DNA of 64,000 bases from Sorangium aterium (GCF_028368935.1 NZ_JAQNDK010000007.1:124001-188000); one strand, 5' to 3'; positions 42,705 to 52,327 are shown, counted from the first letter of the stretch. Translations and numbers: made by a program. Notes: generated from the sequence alone by a model not told the origin.

Positions 42705-44858
42705 ATGATGTTGAAGCATCCGATGCTACGGACTTTTGCTTTGCTGAGCTGCCTCTCCGCGATCGCCGCGTGCGGCGACGACGAGCCGCCGCCCAAGGTG
42801 ACCGAGGGGGACGGAGGCGGAGGCAGCGGGGGAGGGGGCAGCGGCGGCACCGGCGGCACCGGCGGCGTGCCGCCCGAGACGTGGGATCTCGACCGCAGCA
42901 AGCCGCTGTCGGACGTCGCTCCGGAGTTCACGGAGGCGGAGCACCCGCTCGCGCCGGGCGCCGTGCTGGCCGATCTCAAGGCCCCGCTCCCCACGAACGC
43001 CACCTGGATGAACTTCGCTCTCGGTGATGGCGATCAGCGGATCAACGCCGCGCCGTACGACCTCAAGGCGGTCCGACAGGCGCTGTCGATCTCCCGGCCC
43101 GCCGTCGTGGTGGACAGCAAGGCCGTCACCTCGGCGGACTTGACGCAGCTCGCGCTCAGCGCGCGCCAGGCCTTCTCCGGCCACACCGTCAAGTCGACCG
43201 ATCTCCTCTCGGTCACCGTGGAGTGGGCGGCGCCGGGCGGCACGATGACGGCGCCCATCGTGTACGGGATGCCGTACGTGACGGCCACCTACGACGGGCT
43301 CGCCCCCTCCGTCCGCGCCGGCGACGGCGTGGCGATCACCGAGGTGAACGGCGAATCGACGAGCCCCACCACGGTCACGGGCGACCGATTCGAGATCTCG
43401 CTCAACAACGGCCAGACGTGGGTGCTCTATGCATTCCCCGAGATCAGCCTCGAGTGGGACGCCCTCTCCATGACGGCGGACGAGCCGTACGAGGGCTCGC
43501 TCCGCCTCGCGCTCGTCCCCGGGCCGAACGCCGCGGCCGAGCTCGACGACCACGCCGCTGTCATCCCGGTCGGCGGCGACATCGAGGCCTCGGTCACCGA
43601 GGACGAGGCCACGGTGCGCTTCGTCTGGAAGACCGAGGGGGAGGGCGATCTCCTGACCATGGCGCTGCCGCACCATCTGGATCACCTCAACATGTTCAAG
43701 CCGGCGGACGTCTCGTACCCGACCGTGATCGGCCAGATGAAGGGTATGTCCGGCGCGAGCTGGGAGCTCAAGTACCCGCTCAGCACGATCGGCTGGGACG
43801 CGCCGCGCCGCGTCTCGGACGAGTGGGGCGATGCCGTCGTCACGGCCCTCGAGGAGGACAAGGGCTTCACGCCCGACGATGCGGTCGCCGGGACAGACCC
43901 CTATTTCGGCGGCAAGCAGCTCGCGAAGCTCGCGCGCCTCGCGCAGATCGCCGAGGTGGTCGGCAAGGCGGATCTCGCAGAGGAGCTCAGGGCGCGGCTC
44001 AAGTCGCGCCTCAACCCGTGGCTCAACGGCCAGAACGCCAACCCCCTCGTCTACGACACGACCTGGGGCGGCCTCGTGACGACCAATGGCCTGACGGACC
44101 AGGCCGCCGACTTCGGCCAGGGGTATTACAACGATCACCACTTCCACTACGGCTACTTCCTCTACGCGGCGGCCGTGCTCGCGAAGAGCGATGAGGCGTG
44201 GCGCGAGGAGTACGGGGACAAGGCGCTCTGGCTCGTCCGGGACATCGCGAACCCGAGCGCCAAGGACAAGTTCTTCACGCCGTTCCGCAACATGGATTGG
44301 TTCAGGGGCCACTCGTGGGCGTCAGGGCTGTTCCCGTTCGCGGACGGCCGCAACCAGGAGTCGACCTCCGAGGCCGTCAACGCCTGGTACAGCATGCAGC
44401 TGCTCGGCGAGGCGCTCGAGAACAAGGACGTGGAGAACCTCGGTCGGGTGCTCCTCGCCCTGGAGACGGCCTCGGCGCAGACGTACTGGCAGGTGACCGC
44501 GGACAGCACGGTTTACCCCGAGCCGTTCAAGAACAACGGCGCTGTCGGCGTGCTCTGGTCCACGAAGGCCGACTTCGGGACGTGGTTCGGCGCCAACCCC
44601 GAGTACGTCTATGGGATCCAGCTGCTCCCGATCACGCCGATCTCGGAGTCGCTCATCTCCAAGGACTGGATCCAGGACGCGTGGCCCACGATTTCGGAGA
44701 CCACGGCAGCCGCGGAGGACCCCTGGAAAGCGTTCCTGATCGCGGCGCACGCGACCGTCGACAAGGAGGCGGCCTGGGAGGACGCGCAGGCGCTCACCAC
44801 GCTCGACGACGGCCTCAGCCGGACCGCGCTCCTCTACTGGATCGCCACGCGGCCCTGA
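42705..44858 (+). CDS. GH81 endo-beta-1,3-glucanase lipoprotein
   Basis: 717 residues from the ATG at 42705. A signal peptide ends in the lipobox SAIAAC. A Gly-rich linker (GDGGGGSGGGGSGGTGG) follows. The rest matches glycoside hydrolase family 81: LSISRPAVVVD and MALPHHLDHL in the beta-sandwich region, WELKYPLSTIGW, and the catalytic acid Asp477 in YYNDHHFHYGYF with Glu552 and Glu556 in QESTSEAVNAW. It hydrolyses internal beta-1,3 bonds of fungal or yeast glucan, fitting a predatory or cellulolytic myxobacterium. All catalytic residues are present. 260 bp upstream hold no gene. Confidence 0.9.
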   Translation: MMLKHPMLRTFALLSCLSAIAACGDDEPPPKVTEGDGGGGSGGGGSGGTGGTGGVPPETWDLDRSKPLSDVAPEFTEAEHPLAPGAVLADLKAPLPTNATWMNFALGDGDQRINAAPYDLKAVRQALSISRPAVVVDSKAVTSADLTQLALSARQAFSGHTVKSTDLLSVTVEWAAPGGTMTAPIVYGMPYVTATYDGLAPSVRAGDGVAITEVNGESTSPTTVTGDRFEISLNNGQTWVLYAFPEISLEWDALSMTADEPYEGSLRLALVPGPNAAAELDDHAAVIPVGGDIEASVTEDEATVRFVWKTEGEGDLLTMALPHHLDHLNMFKPADVSYPTVIGQMKGMSGASWELKYPLSTIGWDAPRRVSDEWGDAVVTALEEDKGFTPDDAVAGTDPYFGGKQLAKLARLAQIAEVVGKADLAEELRARLKSRLNPWLNGQNANPLVYDTTWGGLVTTNGLTDQAADFGQGYYNDHHFHYGYFLYAAAVLAKSDEAWREEYGDKALWLVRDIANPSAKDKFFTPFRNMDWFRGHSWASGLFPFADGRNQESTSEAVNAWYSMQLLGEALENKDVENLGRVLLALETASAQTYWQVTADSTVYPEPFKNNGAVGVLWSTKADFGTWFGANPEYVYGIQLLPITPISESLISKDWIQDAWPTISETTAAAEDPWKAFLIAAHATVDKEAAWEDAQALTTLDDGLSRTALLYWIATRP

Positions 44859-44910
44859 GCCGCCTCTCTCTCTCCATCGAGCGCACCGCGGCGCTGAGCC
44901 GGTCGACCTC

Positions 44911-46656
44911 TCAGTCGATCGGCTCGACCCGCACGTCGACCGCGAGGCGCTCCGCCCCTCCGCCCACGTAGATCGTGCCCGAGGTCGGCGTCGCGTCCAC
45001 GTAGTTGCGGCCGACCGCGACGCGGATGTGATCGGTCTGCGTCAGGATCCCGTTCGTCGGGTCGAAGCCCTTCCACCCGATCTCCGGCAGGTACACCTGG
45101 ACCCAGGCGTGCGACGCCTCGCTCTGCCGCTGGTTCTCGTGCTTCGGCCCCGTGTAGATGTACCCGCACACGTAGCGCGACGGCACGCCGAGCAGCCGCG
45201 TCAGGCAGATGAACAGGTTCGTGAAGTCCTGGCACACGCCGCGGCGGTTCGCGTACACGTCGAACGCCGTCGTGAACAGGTTCGTCGACCCCTGCTTGTA
45301 CTCGTACTCCTCGAAGATCGACGCGTTCAGGTCGAGCAGCGTGTCGAGCAGATCGTAGCCGTTCCGCTCGACGAAGGTCATCGCGTACTCGCTGAGCTCC
45401 GCGAGCTCGCTCTCGGGCAGCTCCGGCGGCAGGAGGAACGGCTGCAGGATCTGGCGCTGCCACGGCATCCACACGAGCGGGATCGTCGACCGGGCGCGCA
45501 GCGGGCGGAAGCTCAGCGGATCGGTGTCGAGCAGCTCCACCCGCGACCTCGACTCGATGACGAGATCGTTGAACGGCGTGTCGAGCAGCACCCGCCGCGC
45601 GCGGTTGCCGAAGACGTCGTCGTACTCGCGATGCTGGCCCTCGACCGACACGTCGATCTCGTTGTGCAGCACGGTTTGCATCCGGTCGTGCGCCGGCGTC
45701 AGCCGCAGGAGGTGCGTGCTGCGCTCCACCGCGGTCGCATAGTGGTACGACGTGCGGTGCACCACCTGGAAGCGGCGGATCGCCGCGTGCACGGGCCGCC
45801 GGACCGGGCGCGACGAGAGCGGCGGCGTGGACGACGACGGCTTGCGCCGGTCGGTGCGCGGCGACGCCGTGGCCCGGAGCGCCCCCTGCCGCAGCACCAC
45901 GAGGTGCCCCGGGGGCACGCGCTTCCAGGCCGCCGCCCGCCCGCCCGCGTGGACCTTGAGCTCCTCCGACGAGACGATGACGCCCTTGCGGCTCTTGACC
46001 CCCCGGCGCGTCAGGTCGACCTCCAGATCGTCGTCCCCGAACGCGAGGCGCTCGTACGGCGGCAGCACCTCCCACAGGAAGGCGTCCCCCTCGCGATCGC
46101 GATCGGCGTAGACCACCAGATCGCGGCCGTCGGCCAGGACCGACGTCAGGGGGCCGTGCTCGTTCATCTCGTCGAACCAGTCGCGCAGCACCGCCGGATC
46201 GACGTCGCCGATGCTCCGGAGGCCCTCGGACGCCATCCAGCGCATGAGCTCGCACAGGATGAGCTCCGTGTCCGTCGAGCCGACCGGCTGGAAGAGCGAC
46301 TTCGGATCGACCTCGATCCGGTCGACAAGGCTGCCGCTGTGCGCGAACAGCCAGTCACGCCCGCCCCAGCTCCGGCTGAACGGCTGCGTGTTGGCGTCGT
46401 TGACGCTGCCCCACGTCGCCGTGCGGATGTGCAGCACGAGCAGCGACGACTCGAGGTGCTCCCACGCCTTCACGAGCTCGCTGCGGATGCTCCCCTGCGG
46501 CGGCGCCGGCTCCTTGAGCACCGAGGCGCTCGGCTCCCCGCCGGGGTAGTAACCGATGCCCCAGCCGTCAGGCAGTTTGCGCCCGGGGCGCAGGCAGGTG
46601 AGATCGAAGCATGGGGCGAGCTCGCCCTCGAACGACATCGCGAGGAGATTCGGCAT
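44911..46656 (-). CDS. Fusion of class II glutamine-amidotransferase-like domain and transglutaminase
   Basis: 581 residues from the ATG at 46656. Residues 1-270 are a YafJ-like class II amidotransferase fold (CLRPGRKLPDGWGIGYYPGG, LLVLHIRTATWGSVNDANTQ, WLFAHSGSLVDRIEV, PVGSTDTELILCELMRWMA). Class II enzymes use Cys2 as nucleophile; here residue 2 is Pro (MPNLLAMSF), so amidotransfer is unlikely. A Pro/Ser linker joins the second half, a transglutaminase-like cysteine protease domain: RRGVCQDFTNLFICLTRLLG (Cys), ASHAWVQVYLPEIGW (His), FDPTNGI (Asp). Upstream genes encode alpha-E and ATP-grasp proteins, the usual partners of such transglutaminases, probably in peptide tagging or processing. 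Confidence 0.85.
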   Translation of the reverse strand: MPNLLAMSFEGELAPCFDLTCLRPGRKLPDGWGIGYYPGGEPSASVLKEPAPPQGSIRSELVKAWEHLESSLLVLHIRTATWGSVNDANTQPFSRSWGGRDWLFAHSGSLVDRIEVDPKSLFQPVGSTDTELILCELMRWMASEGLRSIGDVDPAVLRDWFDEMNEHGPLTSVLADGRDLVVYADRDREGDAFLWEVLPPYERLAFGDDDLEVDLTRRGVKSRKGVIVSSEELKVHAGGRAAAWKRVPPGHLVVLRQGALRATASPRTDRRKPSSSTPPLSSRPVRRPVHAAIRRFQVVHRTSYHYATAVERSTHLLRLTPAHDRMQTVLHNEIDVSVEGQHREYDDVFGNRARRVLLDTPFNDLVIESRSRVELLDTDPLSFRPLRARSTIPLVWMPWQRQILQPFLLPPELPESELAELSEYAMTFVERNGYDLLDTLLDLNASIFEEYEYKQGSTNLFTTAFDVYANRRGVCQDFTNLFICLTRLLGVPSRYVCGYIYTGPKHENQRQSEASHAWVQVYLPEIGWKGFDPTNGILTQTDHIRVAVGRNYVDATPTSGTIYVGGGAERLAVDVRVEPID

Positions 46657-46679
46657 GGGTGCGTCGGCGACTGTTGCGG

Positions 46680-47717
46680 CTACTGGCTCGTGACCGTGGG
46701 GTTGCTGTCGGGCGGCCCGTAACCGAGCAGCTCGCGACCGATACCGTCGCAGATCATCGCCGTTTCGTCGACCACATGGGTGAGCGCCGCGTGGACCGCC
46801 ATCGGGTCGAACGCCTCGGTGGCCCTGTCGGCCACCCACTGGTGCAGGAGCTGGAGCCGCTCGAGGCTCTCGCCGCCGGGGAGCGCCACGCTGTCCGGCG
46901 GCCGGATCTCGCAGAGGCGCGCGAACGCCGCGTGGACGCAGTGCCGGATCGAGCGCGGGAAGCGCGGCTCGTACAGGAGGAACTGGGCGACAGCCTGCTC
47001 GCTCACCTGACCCTGGTTGAGCTTCATGAACGGCTCGAACCCCGAGCAGGCGCGGAGGAGCGAGAGCCAGAGCGCCGTCTCCACGACCCGGTGCTGCCTG
47101 CGCAGCGCGCCCTGCGCCTGGGCGCTCATCTCGGACGGCGGCGGCGGCGGCAGGTTGGTCAGGGCGTGGTGATGCACGTCGAGCGTGCGCGCGGTCTGCC
47201 CGACGCGCTCGAGCAGCACGCCGAGCCAGATGAAATCGAGCGGCGTGTCGTTGAGCATCGTGCTCTGCGTGAGCCCGAGGCAAAGCTGTGTGAGCTGGCG
47301 TACGCGCCGGTAGAAGGCGTAGCGGCTCGACCTGAACTCCTCCCGCGCCTCCTCGCTGTTCACCCAGAGGTGGAGCTCGTTGACGGTCTCCCACACCTCG
47401 AGGCTGACGACCTCCCGGATCGACCGCGCGTTCCAGCGCGCGGCCGAGATCGAGCTGCGGAGGCTCGTCGGGTTGTCCTCGTCGAAGCTCATGTAGCGTT
47501 GCACGAGCTCGCCGTCGGCCGCGGCCTCCTCGCCGTGCTCGGCCCCGAAGTGCGCCTTCTGCCCGGCCACGATGATGACCGGCAGCCAGCACTGCTGCGT
47601 CGGGATCTCGGCGTCGAGCGCGAGGTTCTGCGTGACGGCGAGGATGCGGGCCATGTTCTCGGTCCGCTCGAGGTAGCGGCCGAACCAGAAGCAGTGATCG
47701 GCGACGCGGGAGATCAC
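46680..47717 (-). CDS. Alpha-E (DUF403) domain protein
   Basis: 345 residues, almost entirely helical, starting with a GTG whose last bases overlap the ATP-grasp stop (GTGA). The hallmark N-terminus is ISRVADHCFWFGRYLERTEN, MARILAV; later helices include ISAARWNARSIREVVSLEVW and LDFIWLGVLLERVGQTARTL. Alpha-E proteins of unknown activity are coded with circularly permuted ATP-grasp enzymes and transglutaminases in many bacteria. The C-terminal half is longer than usual and includes a second DUF403-like portion. Probably forms a complex with the ATP-grasp protein. The order ATP-grasp, alpha-E, transglutaminase is complete here. Confidence 0.88.
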   Translation of the reverse strand: MISRVADHCFWFGRYLERTENMARILAVTQNLALDAEIPTQQCWLPVIIVAGQKAHFGAEHGEEAAADGELVQRYMSFDEDNPTSLRSSISAARWNARSIREVVSLEVWETVNELHLWVNSEEAREEFRSSRYAFYRRVRQLTQLCLGLTQSTMLNDTPLDFIWLGVLLERVGQTARTLDVHHHALTNLPPPPPSEMSAQAQGALRRQHRVVETALWLSLLRACSGFEPFMKLNQGQVSEQAVAQFLLYEPRFPRSIRHCVHAAFARLCEIRPPDSVALPGGESLERLQLLHQWVADRATEAFDPMAVHAALTHVVDETAMICDGIGRELLGYGPPDSNPTVTSQ

Positions 47718-49342
47718 GGGGCCTCCGGGGGGTCAGAGCCCGGCGCCGCGCCGGGAGGGTCGTTGTTCACGGCAGCGGGGCCCGCGCCGGGAGCGCCGAC
47801 CGAGGGGGTGCGCTGCGCGTTCTCCCCTGGGCCCTTCAGGACCCAGGTGTCCTTCGAGCCCCCGCCCTGGCTCGAGTTGACGACGTAGGAGCCGGCCACC
47901 AGCGCGACGCGCGTGAGCCCGCCGGGCAGCACCCACGAGCCGTCGCGGCCCGTCAGCACGTAGGGGCGCAGGTCGAGCCTCCTTGGGACCGCGGTCTTGG
48001 CGGTCGGGTCCCAGGTGGGGCTCGTCGAGAGCTCGATCCGGTGCTGGGCGATGTAGCGGCGCGGCGTCGCCTGGATGCGCGCCCGGAACTCGTCCCGCTG
48101 CGCGGCGGTCGACTGCGGCCCCATCAGCATGCCGTAGCCGCCGGCCTCGTCGACCGCCTTGACGACCAGCTGGTCGAGGTGGTCGAGCACATAACGGCGG
48201 TCGTCGTCGCGCATGCAGAGGTAGGTGGGGACCTGCTCGAGGACCGGCTCCTCGCCGAGGTAATAGCGGATCATCTCCGGCACGAAGGGGTACACGGCCT
48301 TGTCGTCGGCCACGCCGTTGCCGGGCGCGTTCGCGAGCGCGACGTTGCCGGCGGCGTAGGCGCGCATCAGGCCGCGAACGCCGAGCAGGCTGTCGGGGCG
48401 AAAGGCCTCTGGGTCGAGGAACGCCTCGTCGATGCGGCGGTAGATGACGTGGACCCGGCGGGGGCCGCGCGTGGTGCGGACGAAGACCTGGTCCTGATCG
48501 ACGAACAGGTCGGGGGCCTGCACGAGCTCGAGCCCCATCGTGCGCGCGAGGAAGCTGTGCTCGAAATAGGCCGAGTTGTAGGGCCCCGGCGTGAGCACGA
48601 CGGCGCTCGTGCCGCTCGGGCTCGCGGGCGACACCGAGCGCAGCGTCTCGGCGAGCCGGGCCGGGTAATGGTCGACCCGCTGCACGCGCGCTTTGTCGAG
48701 CAGGTGCGGCAGGACACGCTTGCTGATGAGCCGGTTCTCCAGGACATAGGAGACGCCGGACGGCGTGCGGAGGTTGTCCTCGAGGACCCGGAAGGTCCCG
48801 GCCGGATCACGGATGATGTCGACGCCCGCGATGTGGATGCGCACGCCGCCCGGGGGCCGAAGGCCGTGGACCTGCTTCAGGTACTGCCCGGAGCCGAGCA
48901 CGAGGTCGCGGGGGACGCGCTCCTCCTTGAGGATGCGCTGGTCCCCGTAGACGTCGTCGAGGAAGAGGCCGAGCGCGCGGACGCGCTGCTCGAGGCCCCG
49001 TTCCATGTGGGCCCAGTCCGCCGCGGAGAGCATCCGGGGGATGAGGCAGAGCGGGAAGATCTTCTCCGCGCCGCGCTGGTCCGCGTAGACCGAGAACGTG
49101 ACGCCCTGGTTGAGCAGGGCGAGCTCCGCGAGGTGCTGCGCGCGCGCGAACTCGTTCGGCGCGAGCGCGCCGAGGAGCGTGGCAGTGCGCAGGAACTCGG
49201 GGCGAGGAGCGCCGTCTCGACCAAACAGCTCGTCGTAGGCGCCGGGGAGGGGAGTGTAGCCGGCGAAGAGGCCGGCACCCGGGTTCTCTAACAACACTGG
49301 AGTGAAGCTACCGCTGGACGGCCCCCGAGGTCCATGGGCCAT
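47714..49342 (-). CDS. Circularly permuted ATP-grasp protein (DUF404/DUF407)
   Basis: 542 residues. Family sequences run through the whole protein: YDELFGRDGAPRPEF, QGVTFSVYADQRGAEKIFPL, IHIAGVDIIRDPAGTFRVLE, DNLRTPSGVSYVLENR, VLTPGPYNSAYFEHSFLART, VHVIYRRIDEAFLDPEAF, NAPGNGVADDKAVYPFVPEM, and LVVKAVDEAGGYGMLMGP. The C-terminal ~50 residues are Pro/Gly-rich and not conserved. These enzymes are predicted to ligate amino acids or peptides in ATP-dependent fashion. The gene heads a three-gene operon with alpha-E and the amidotransferase/transglutaminase fusion, coupled by overlap at 47714-47717. The start at 49342 is the first ATG; a start further inside would also keep the domain. Confidence 0.9.
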   Translation of the reverse strand: MAHGPRGPSSGSFTPVLLENPGAGLFAGYTPLPGAYDELFGRDGAPRPEFLRTATLLGALAPNEFARAQHLAELALLNQGVTFSVYADQRGAEKIFPLCLIPRMLSAADWAHMERGLEQRVRALGLFLDDVYGDQRILKEERVPRDLVLGSGQYLKQVHGLRPPGGVRIHIAGVDIIRDPAGTFRVLEDNLRTPSGVSYVLENRLISKRVLPHLLDKARVQRVDHYPARLAETLRSVSPASPSGTSAVVLTPGPYNSAYFEHSFLARTMGLELVQAPDLFVDQDQVFVRTTRGPRRVHVIYRRIDEAFLDPEAFRPDSLLGVRGLMRAYAAGNVALANAPGNGVADDKAVYPFVPEMIRYYLGEEPVLEQVPTYLCMRDDDRRYVLDHLDQLVVKAVDEAGGYGMLMGPQSTAAQRDEFRARIQATPRRYIAQHRIELSTSPTWDPTAKTAVPRRLDLRPYVLTGRDGSWVLPGGLTRVALVAGSYVVNSSQGGGSKDTWVLKGPGENAQRTPSVGAPGAGPAAVNNDPPGAAPGSDPPEAP

Positions 49343-49395
49343 TTCCGGTTTCTGCCGTGATGGAGGCAGTGGCGCGGTCGGCCGATCGACTCGGC

Positions 49396-49863
49396 CTACT
49401 CGGCGTCGAGGATCTGGCGCTCTCTGGAGCGCGTGAGCTCGTCGACCGCGGCGAGGAAGGCGTCGTAGTCGATCGGCTTGGGCAGCACTTTAGCGACACC
49501 GAGGCTCGTCGCGTCATGTTTTGAAGACGCGGATGAAACAATGACTGGTATACGGGCCGTCTTCTCGTTGTGCCGGAGCGCCGTGATCAGGCCCCAGCCG
49601 TCCATCACCGGCATCATGATGTCGACGACGAGCAGATCCGGCGGCGCGATCTGGTCGAGCAGCGCCAGCGCCTCCTCGCCGTTCGAGGCGCAGCGCACCT
49701 CGTAGCCGCCCTCGCTCTCCAGGATCATGCTCACGACCTCCTGGATGTTGGGCTCGTCGTCCACGACGACCACGAGCTTGGCGCGGCTGTTCGGCGCGCT
49801 CGATCGTGTTCGTACTTCCGCGTTGCGCCGCACCGTCCGACCTCCGAGCGTATCGACCAGCAT
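49396..49863 (-). CDS. Single-domain response regulator
   Basis: 155 residues: an N-terminal ~28-residue extension, then a receiver domain with VVVVDDEPNIQEVVSMILES (acidic pair), DLLVVDIMMPVMDGWGL (phospho-acceptor Asp), VIVSSASSKHD (Thr/Ser position) and KVLPKPIDYDAF (Lys). No output domain follows, so it acts by protein contact or as a phospho-relay. The start ATG at 49863 lies after a GGGAGAAC. No kinase gene is adjacent; the orphan kinase at 37.6 kb is 11 kb away and its pairing is unproven. Confidence 0.9.
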   Translation of the reverse strand: MLVDTLGGRTVRRNAEVRTRSSAPNSRAKLVVVVDDEPNIQEVVSMILESEGGYEVRCASNGEEALALLDQIAPPDLLVVDIMMPVMDGWGLITALRHNEKTARIPVIVSSASSKHDATSLGVAKVLPKPIDYDAFLAAVDELTRSRERQILDAE

Positions 49864-50190
49864 GCCGTTCTCCCTCGCGCTCTCCGGACCCCGAATTCCC
49901 CGGATGAACGAGAGTATTCCCCACGCGCTCCGTTCCGTCGCTGCGTGGAATCCAAGATTGAAAGCTCAGGAGACTCCCGAAAGCGGTGGGGTCTGCGCGC
50001 TTGCGTCATTACGCCCGAACCACGATCGGGCGCGCGGCGCGACCGGGACATCCGCGCGCGGACGCCCGTGACACGCGCGTGTCCGCCGCGCCGCCGCGCA
50101 GGCGTCGGAAAGCGGGCCATTCCCGAATTTCCAGGGCGAGCGCGCCATGCGTCCGCCTCGCGCCGTCGTTTGTCGCTTGCTCCGAGAGCC
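49864..50190. promoter_or_regulatory. Intergenic region with two palindromes
   Basis: 327 bp between the response regulator start and the end of the ClC gene, both minus strand. It holds TCCGCGCGCGGA (50051-50062) and GACACGCGCGTGTC (50070-50083), both perfect palindromes, seven bases apart. They may be terminator stems for the ClC gene or a regulator site for the response regulator. Confidence 0.45.
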
Positions 50191-52089
50191 CTACTGACCC
50201 GCGCTCTCCAGCTCCGCCGTCGCGTCGTGGTAGGCGCGCGTGACGTCGGATTCGTCCAGGATGCCGACGATCTTGCCCTCGGCGTCGGTGACCAGGAGCT
50301 CCCGCACGCGCAGCTCCAGCAGCACCTGGAGCGCGTGGTGCAGGTCCTCGGCCTCGCTGACCGAGGCGGGGCTCGCCATCATGTCGTGCGCGATCGCGAG
50401 CCCCGAGAGCTCGGGGCTCGTCGCGGTGGCGCGGAGGATCTCGGCGTCGATGGTGCCAACGACCTTGCCGTCCTCGGAGAGCACGGGGAAGGTGTCCTGC
50501 CACTCGCACGCCGCGATGCGCTCGACGACGATCGAGGCGGGGGTCCGCGCCTCGAACGACACGAACGGGCGGCTGCGGATGACGATGTCGGCGACGCGGA
50601 TGCTGCGGAGCACGTCGACGATGAGCTCGCCCCGGTGCGCCGGGGACTCGCGCTTGGTCGCGACCTGCGCGCGGTACAGGGTGCTGTGCCTGAGCGCCAC
50701 GAAGGCGATGCCCTCGCAGAGCATGAGCGGCACGAGCAGGTCGTAGCTGCCGGCGAGCTCGCAGACCATGACGAGCGAGGCGATGGGGACGTGCGCGATC
50801 CCGCCGTAGAACGTGCCCATCCCGACGAGCGCGAACGCGCCGGGGTCGATGCGCGGGTCGCCGAGGAGGAGCTCCGCGGCGCGCCCGAAGGCCCCGCCCG
50901 TGAGCGCGCCGAGCACGAGCGAGGGGCCGAAGTCCCCCGCGCTGCCGCCCGAGCCGACGGTGAGCGAGGTCGCGACGATCTTCGTGGCGAGCAGCACGAG
51001 CAGGAGCTGCACCGAGGTCCACCCGCCCGGCAGCCACGCGGCCCCCGTGATCGCGATCTGGGCCGCCCCGTAGCCCGCGCCCAGCATCCCGAACCCCTGC
51101 CCCGGCCTGTCGAAGCGCGGCCCGAGGAGCATGAGCAGCGGGGTCACGAGCGCGCCGAGCGCGAGGCCGCCGAGCGCGGGCTTCGCCCATGGCGGCAGCG
51201 GGATCCGGTGCACCGTGTGCTCCACGGCGTGCAGCGTCCGGAGGAACACCGTGGCCACGAGCGAGACGACGAGCGCGAGCACGGCGTAGAGGGGGAGGTG
51301 GCTCGGGATGAACGGGTAGCGGGGCGCGTGCGCGAAGAGGGTCGACTCGCCGAAGAAGTAAATGAAGACCGAGTACGAGACGACGCTCGCGAGGATGGAC
51401 GGGATGAGCGCGTCGGCCTCGAAGTCGTCGCGGTGCAGCACCTCGACGGCGAGGAGCGCGGCTCCGAGCGGCGTCCGGAACACGGCCGCCATGCCCGCGG
51501 CCGCGCCGGCGATGAGCAGGATCCGCCGCTCGCGCGTGTCCACCCGGAGCGCGCGGCCGATGATCGAGCCGATCGCGCCGCCGATCTGCATCGTCGGCCC
51601 CTCGCGCCCGCCGGCGCCGCCGCAGCCGAGCGTGAAGATCGAGGCGATCGCCTTCACCAACGGGACGCGGCGGCGGAAGTTGCCGCCCAGGTGGTGGAAC
51701 GCCCGGATGAAGGCGTCGCCGCCGCCGCCGCGGGTCTCGGGCGCGAGCTTCGTCGTGAGGACCCCGCCGACGAGGGCGCCGAACGCCGGCAGGAACAGGA
51801 CGAGCCACGGCCGGAACGCCCCGATGCGCGCGCTCGAGAGCACCGCCTCGCCCTTGGCGCGGAGCGGCTCGTAGCCGGTGACCGCGACGAAGAGCTCGTG
51901 CTCGGCGAGCTCGAGGGCGGCGAAGAACAGCGAGCCGGCGATGCCGGCCGTCACGCCGACGAGGATCGCGTGGAGCAGCACCCGACCGACGAGCTGGAAC
52001 GGGATCAGCCCCCGCGCGCGGGGGATCGGCGTGCGCGCCGCCCCCGTGCGGCTGGGGCGTGATGGGGAGTACTCGCGGGACGACATCAT
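50191..52089 (-). CDS. ClC-type chloride channel/transporter with CBS domains
   Basis: 632 residues from the ATG at 52089. About ten membrane helices carry the ClC selectivity motifs: GCGGAGGREGPTMQIGG (GxxGREGPxxQ, gating Glu present), GMAAVFRTPLGAALLAVEVL and GSGGSAGDFGPSLVLG. Two C-terminal CBS domains follow (IVIRSRPFVSFEARTPASIV, VLSEDGKVVGTIDAE, LELRVRELLVTDAEGKIVGI). ClC proteins move chloride or exchange chloride for protons; CBS domains sense nucleotides. The gating glutamate is kept and the proton-glutamate position cannot be judged by eye. A long N-terminal frame extends beyond 52089 but is not conserved. Confidence 0.9.
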   Translation of the reverse strand: MMSSREYSPSRPSRTGAARTPIPRARGLIPFQLVGRVLLHAILVGVTAGIAGSLFFAALELAEHELFVAVTGYEPLRAKGEAVLSSARIGAFRPWLVLFLPAFGALVGGVLTTKLAPETRGGGGDAFIRAFHHLGGNFRRRVPLVKAIASIFTLGCGGAGGREGPTMQIGGAIGSIIGRALRVDTRERRILLIAGAAAGMAAVFRTPLGAALLAVEVLHRDDFEADALIPSILASVVSYSVFIYFFGESTLFAHAPRYPFIPSHLPLYAVLALVVSLVATVFLRTLHAVEHTVHRIPLPPWAKPALGGLALGALVTPLLMLLGPRFDRPGQGFGMLGAGYGAAQIAITGAAWLPGGWTSVQLLLVLLATKIVATSLTVGSGGSAGDFGPSLVLGALTGGAFGRAAELLLGDPRIDPGAFALVGMGTFYGGIAHVPIASLVMVCELAGSYDLLVPLMLCEGIAFVALRHSTLYRAQVATKRESPAHRGELIVDVLRSIRVADIVIRSRPFVSFEARTPASIVVERIAACEWQDTFPVLSEDGKVVGTIDAEILRATATSPELSGLAIAHDMMASPASVSEAEDLHHALQVLLELRVRELLVTDAEGKIVGILDESDVTRAYHDATAELESAGQ

Positions 52090-52327
52090 GATTTCGTGGC
52101 CCAGGGCCTCCCCCCCTCGAGCGATGGGCCTGGCAGGAGCGGTAGCTTCCCTGATCTTCGGCGGATTGCCGCCTGAAATCGCCGCCGGGATCGACGTCTC
52201 CGGAGGCGCCCTCGCGGTGTCAGCGTCCGCTCGGCTTCCGCTCGGCGTTCCTGCGCTCCATAGCGAGGGAGGAAGCCTGGCGCGGGCGCGGCCTCCGGAC
52301 CCGCCCGAGCCCGGACGAGGTGGAGTC

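Noticed and set aside
42726-44312. Minus-strand frame opposite the GH81 gene
   Set aside because: GH81 catalytic residues and signal peptide are on the plus strand; the other frame has no motif.
46657-47592. N-terminal extension of the amidotransferase/transglutaminase frame
   Set aside because: The open frame continues to 47592, but this part lies opposite phase to the alpha-E gene and is Arg/Ala-rich; ATG 46656 begins the conserved domain.
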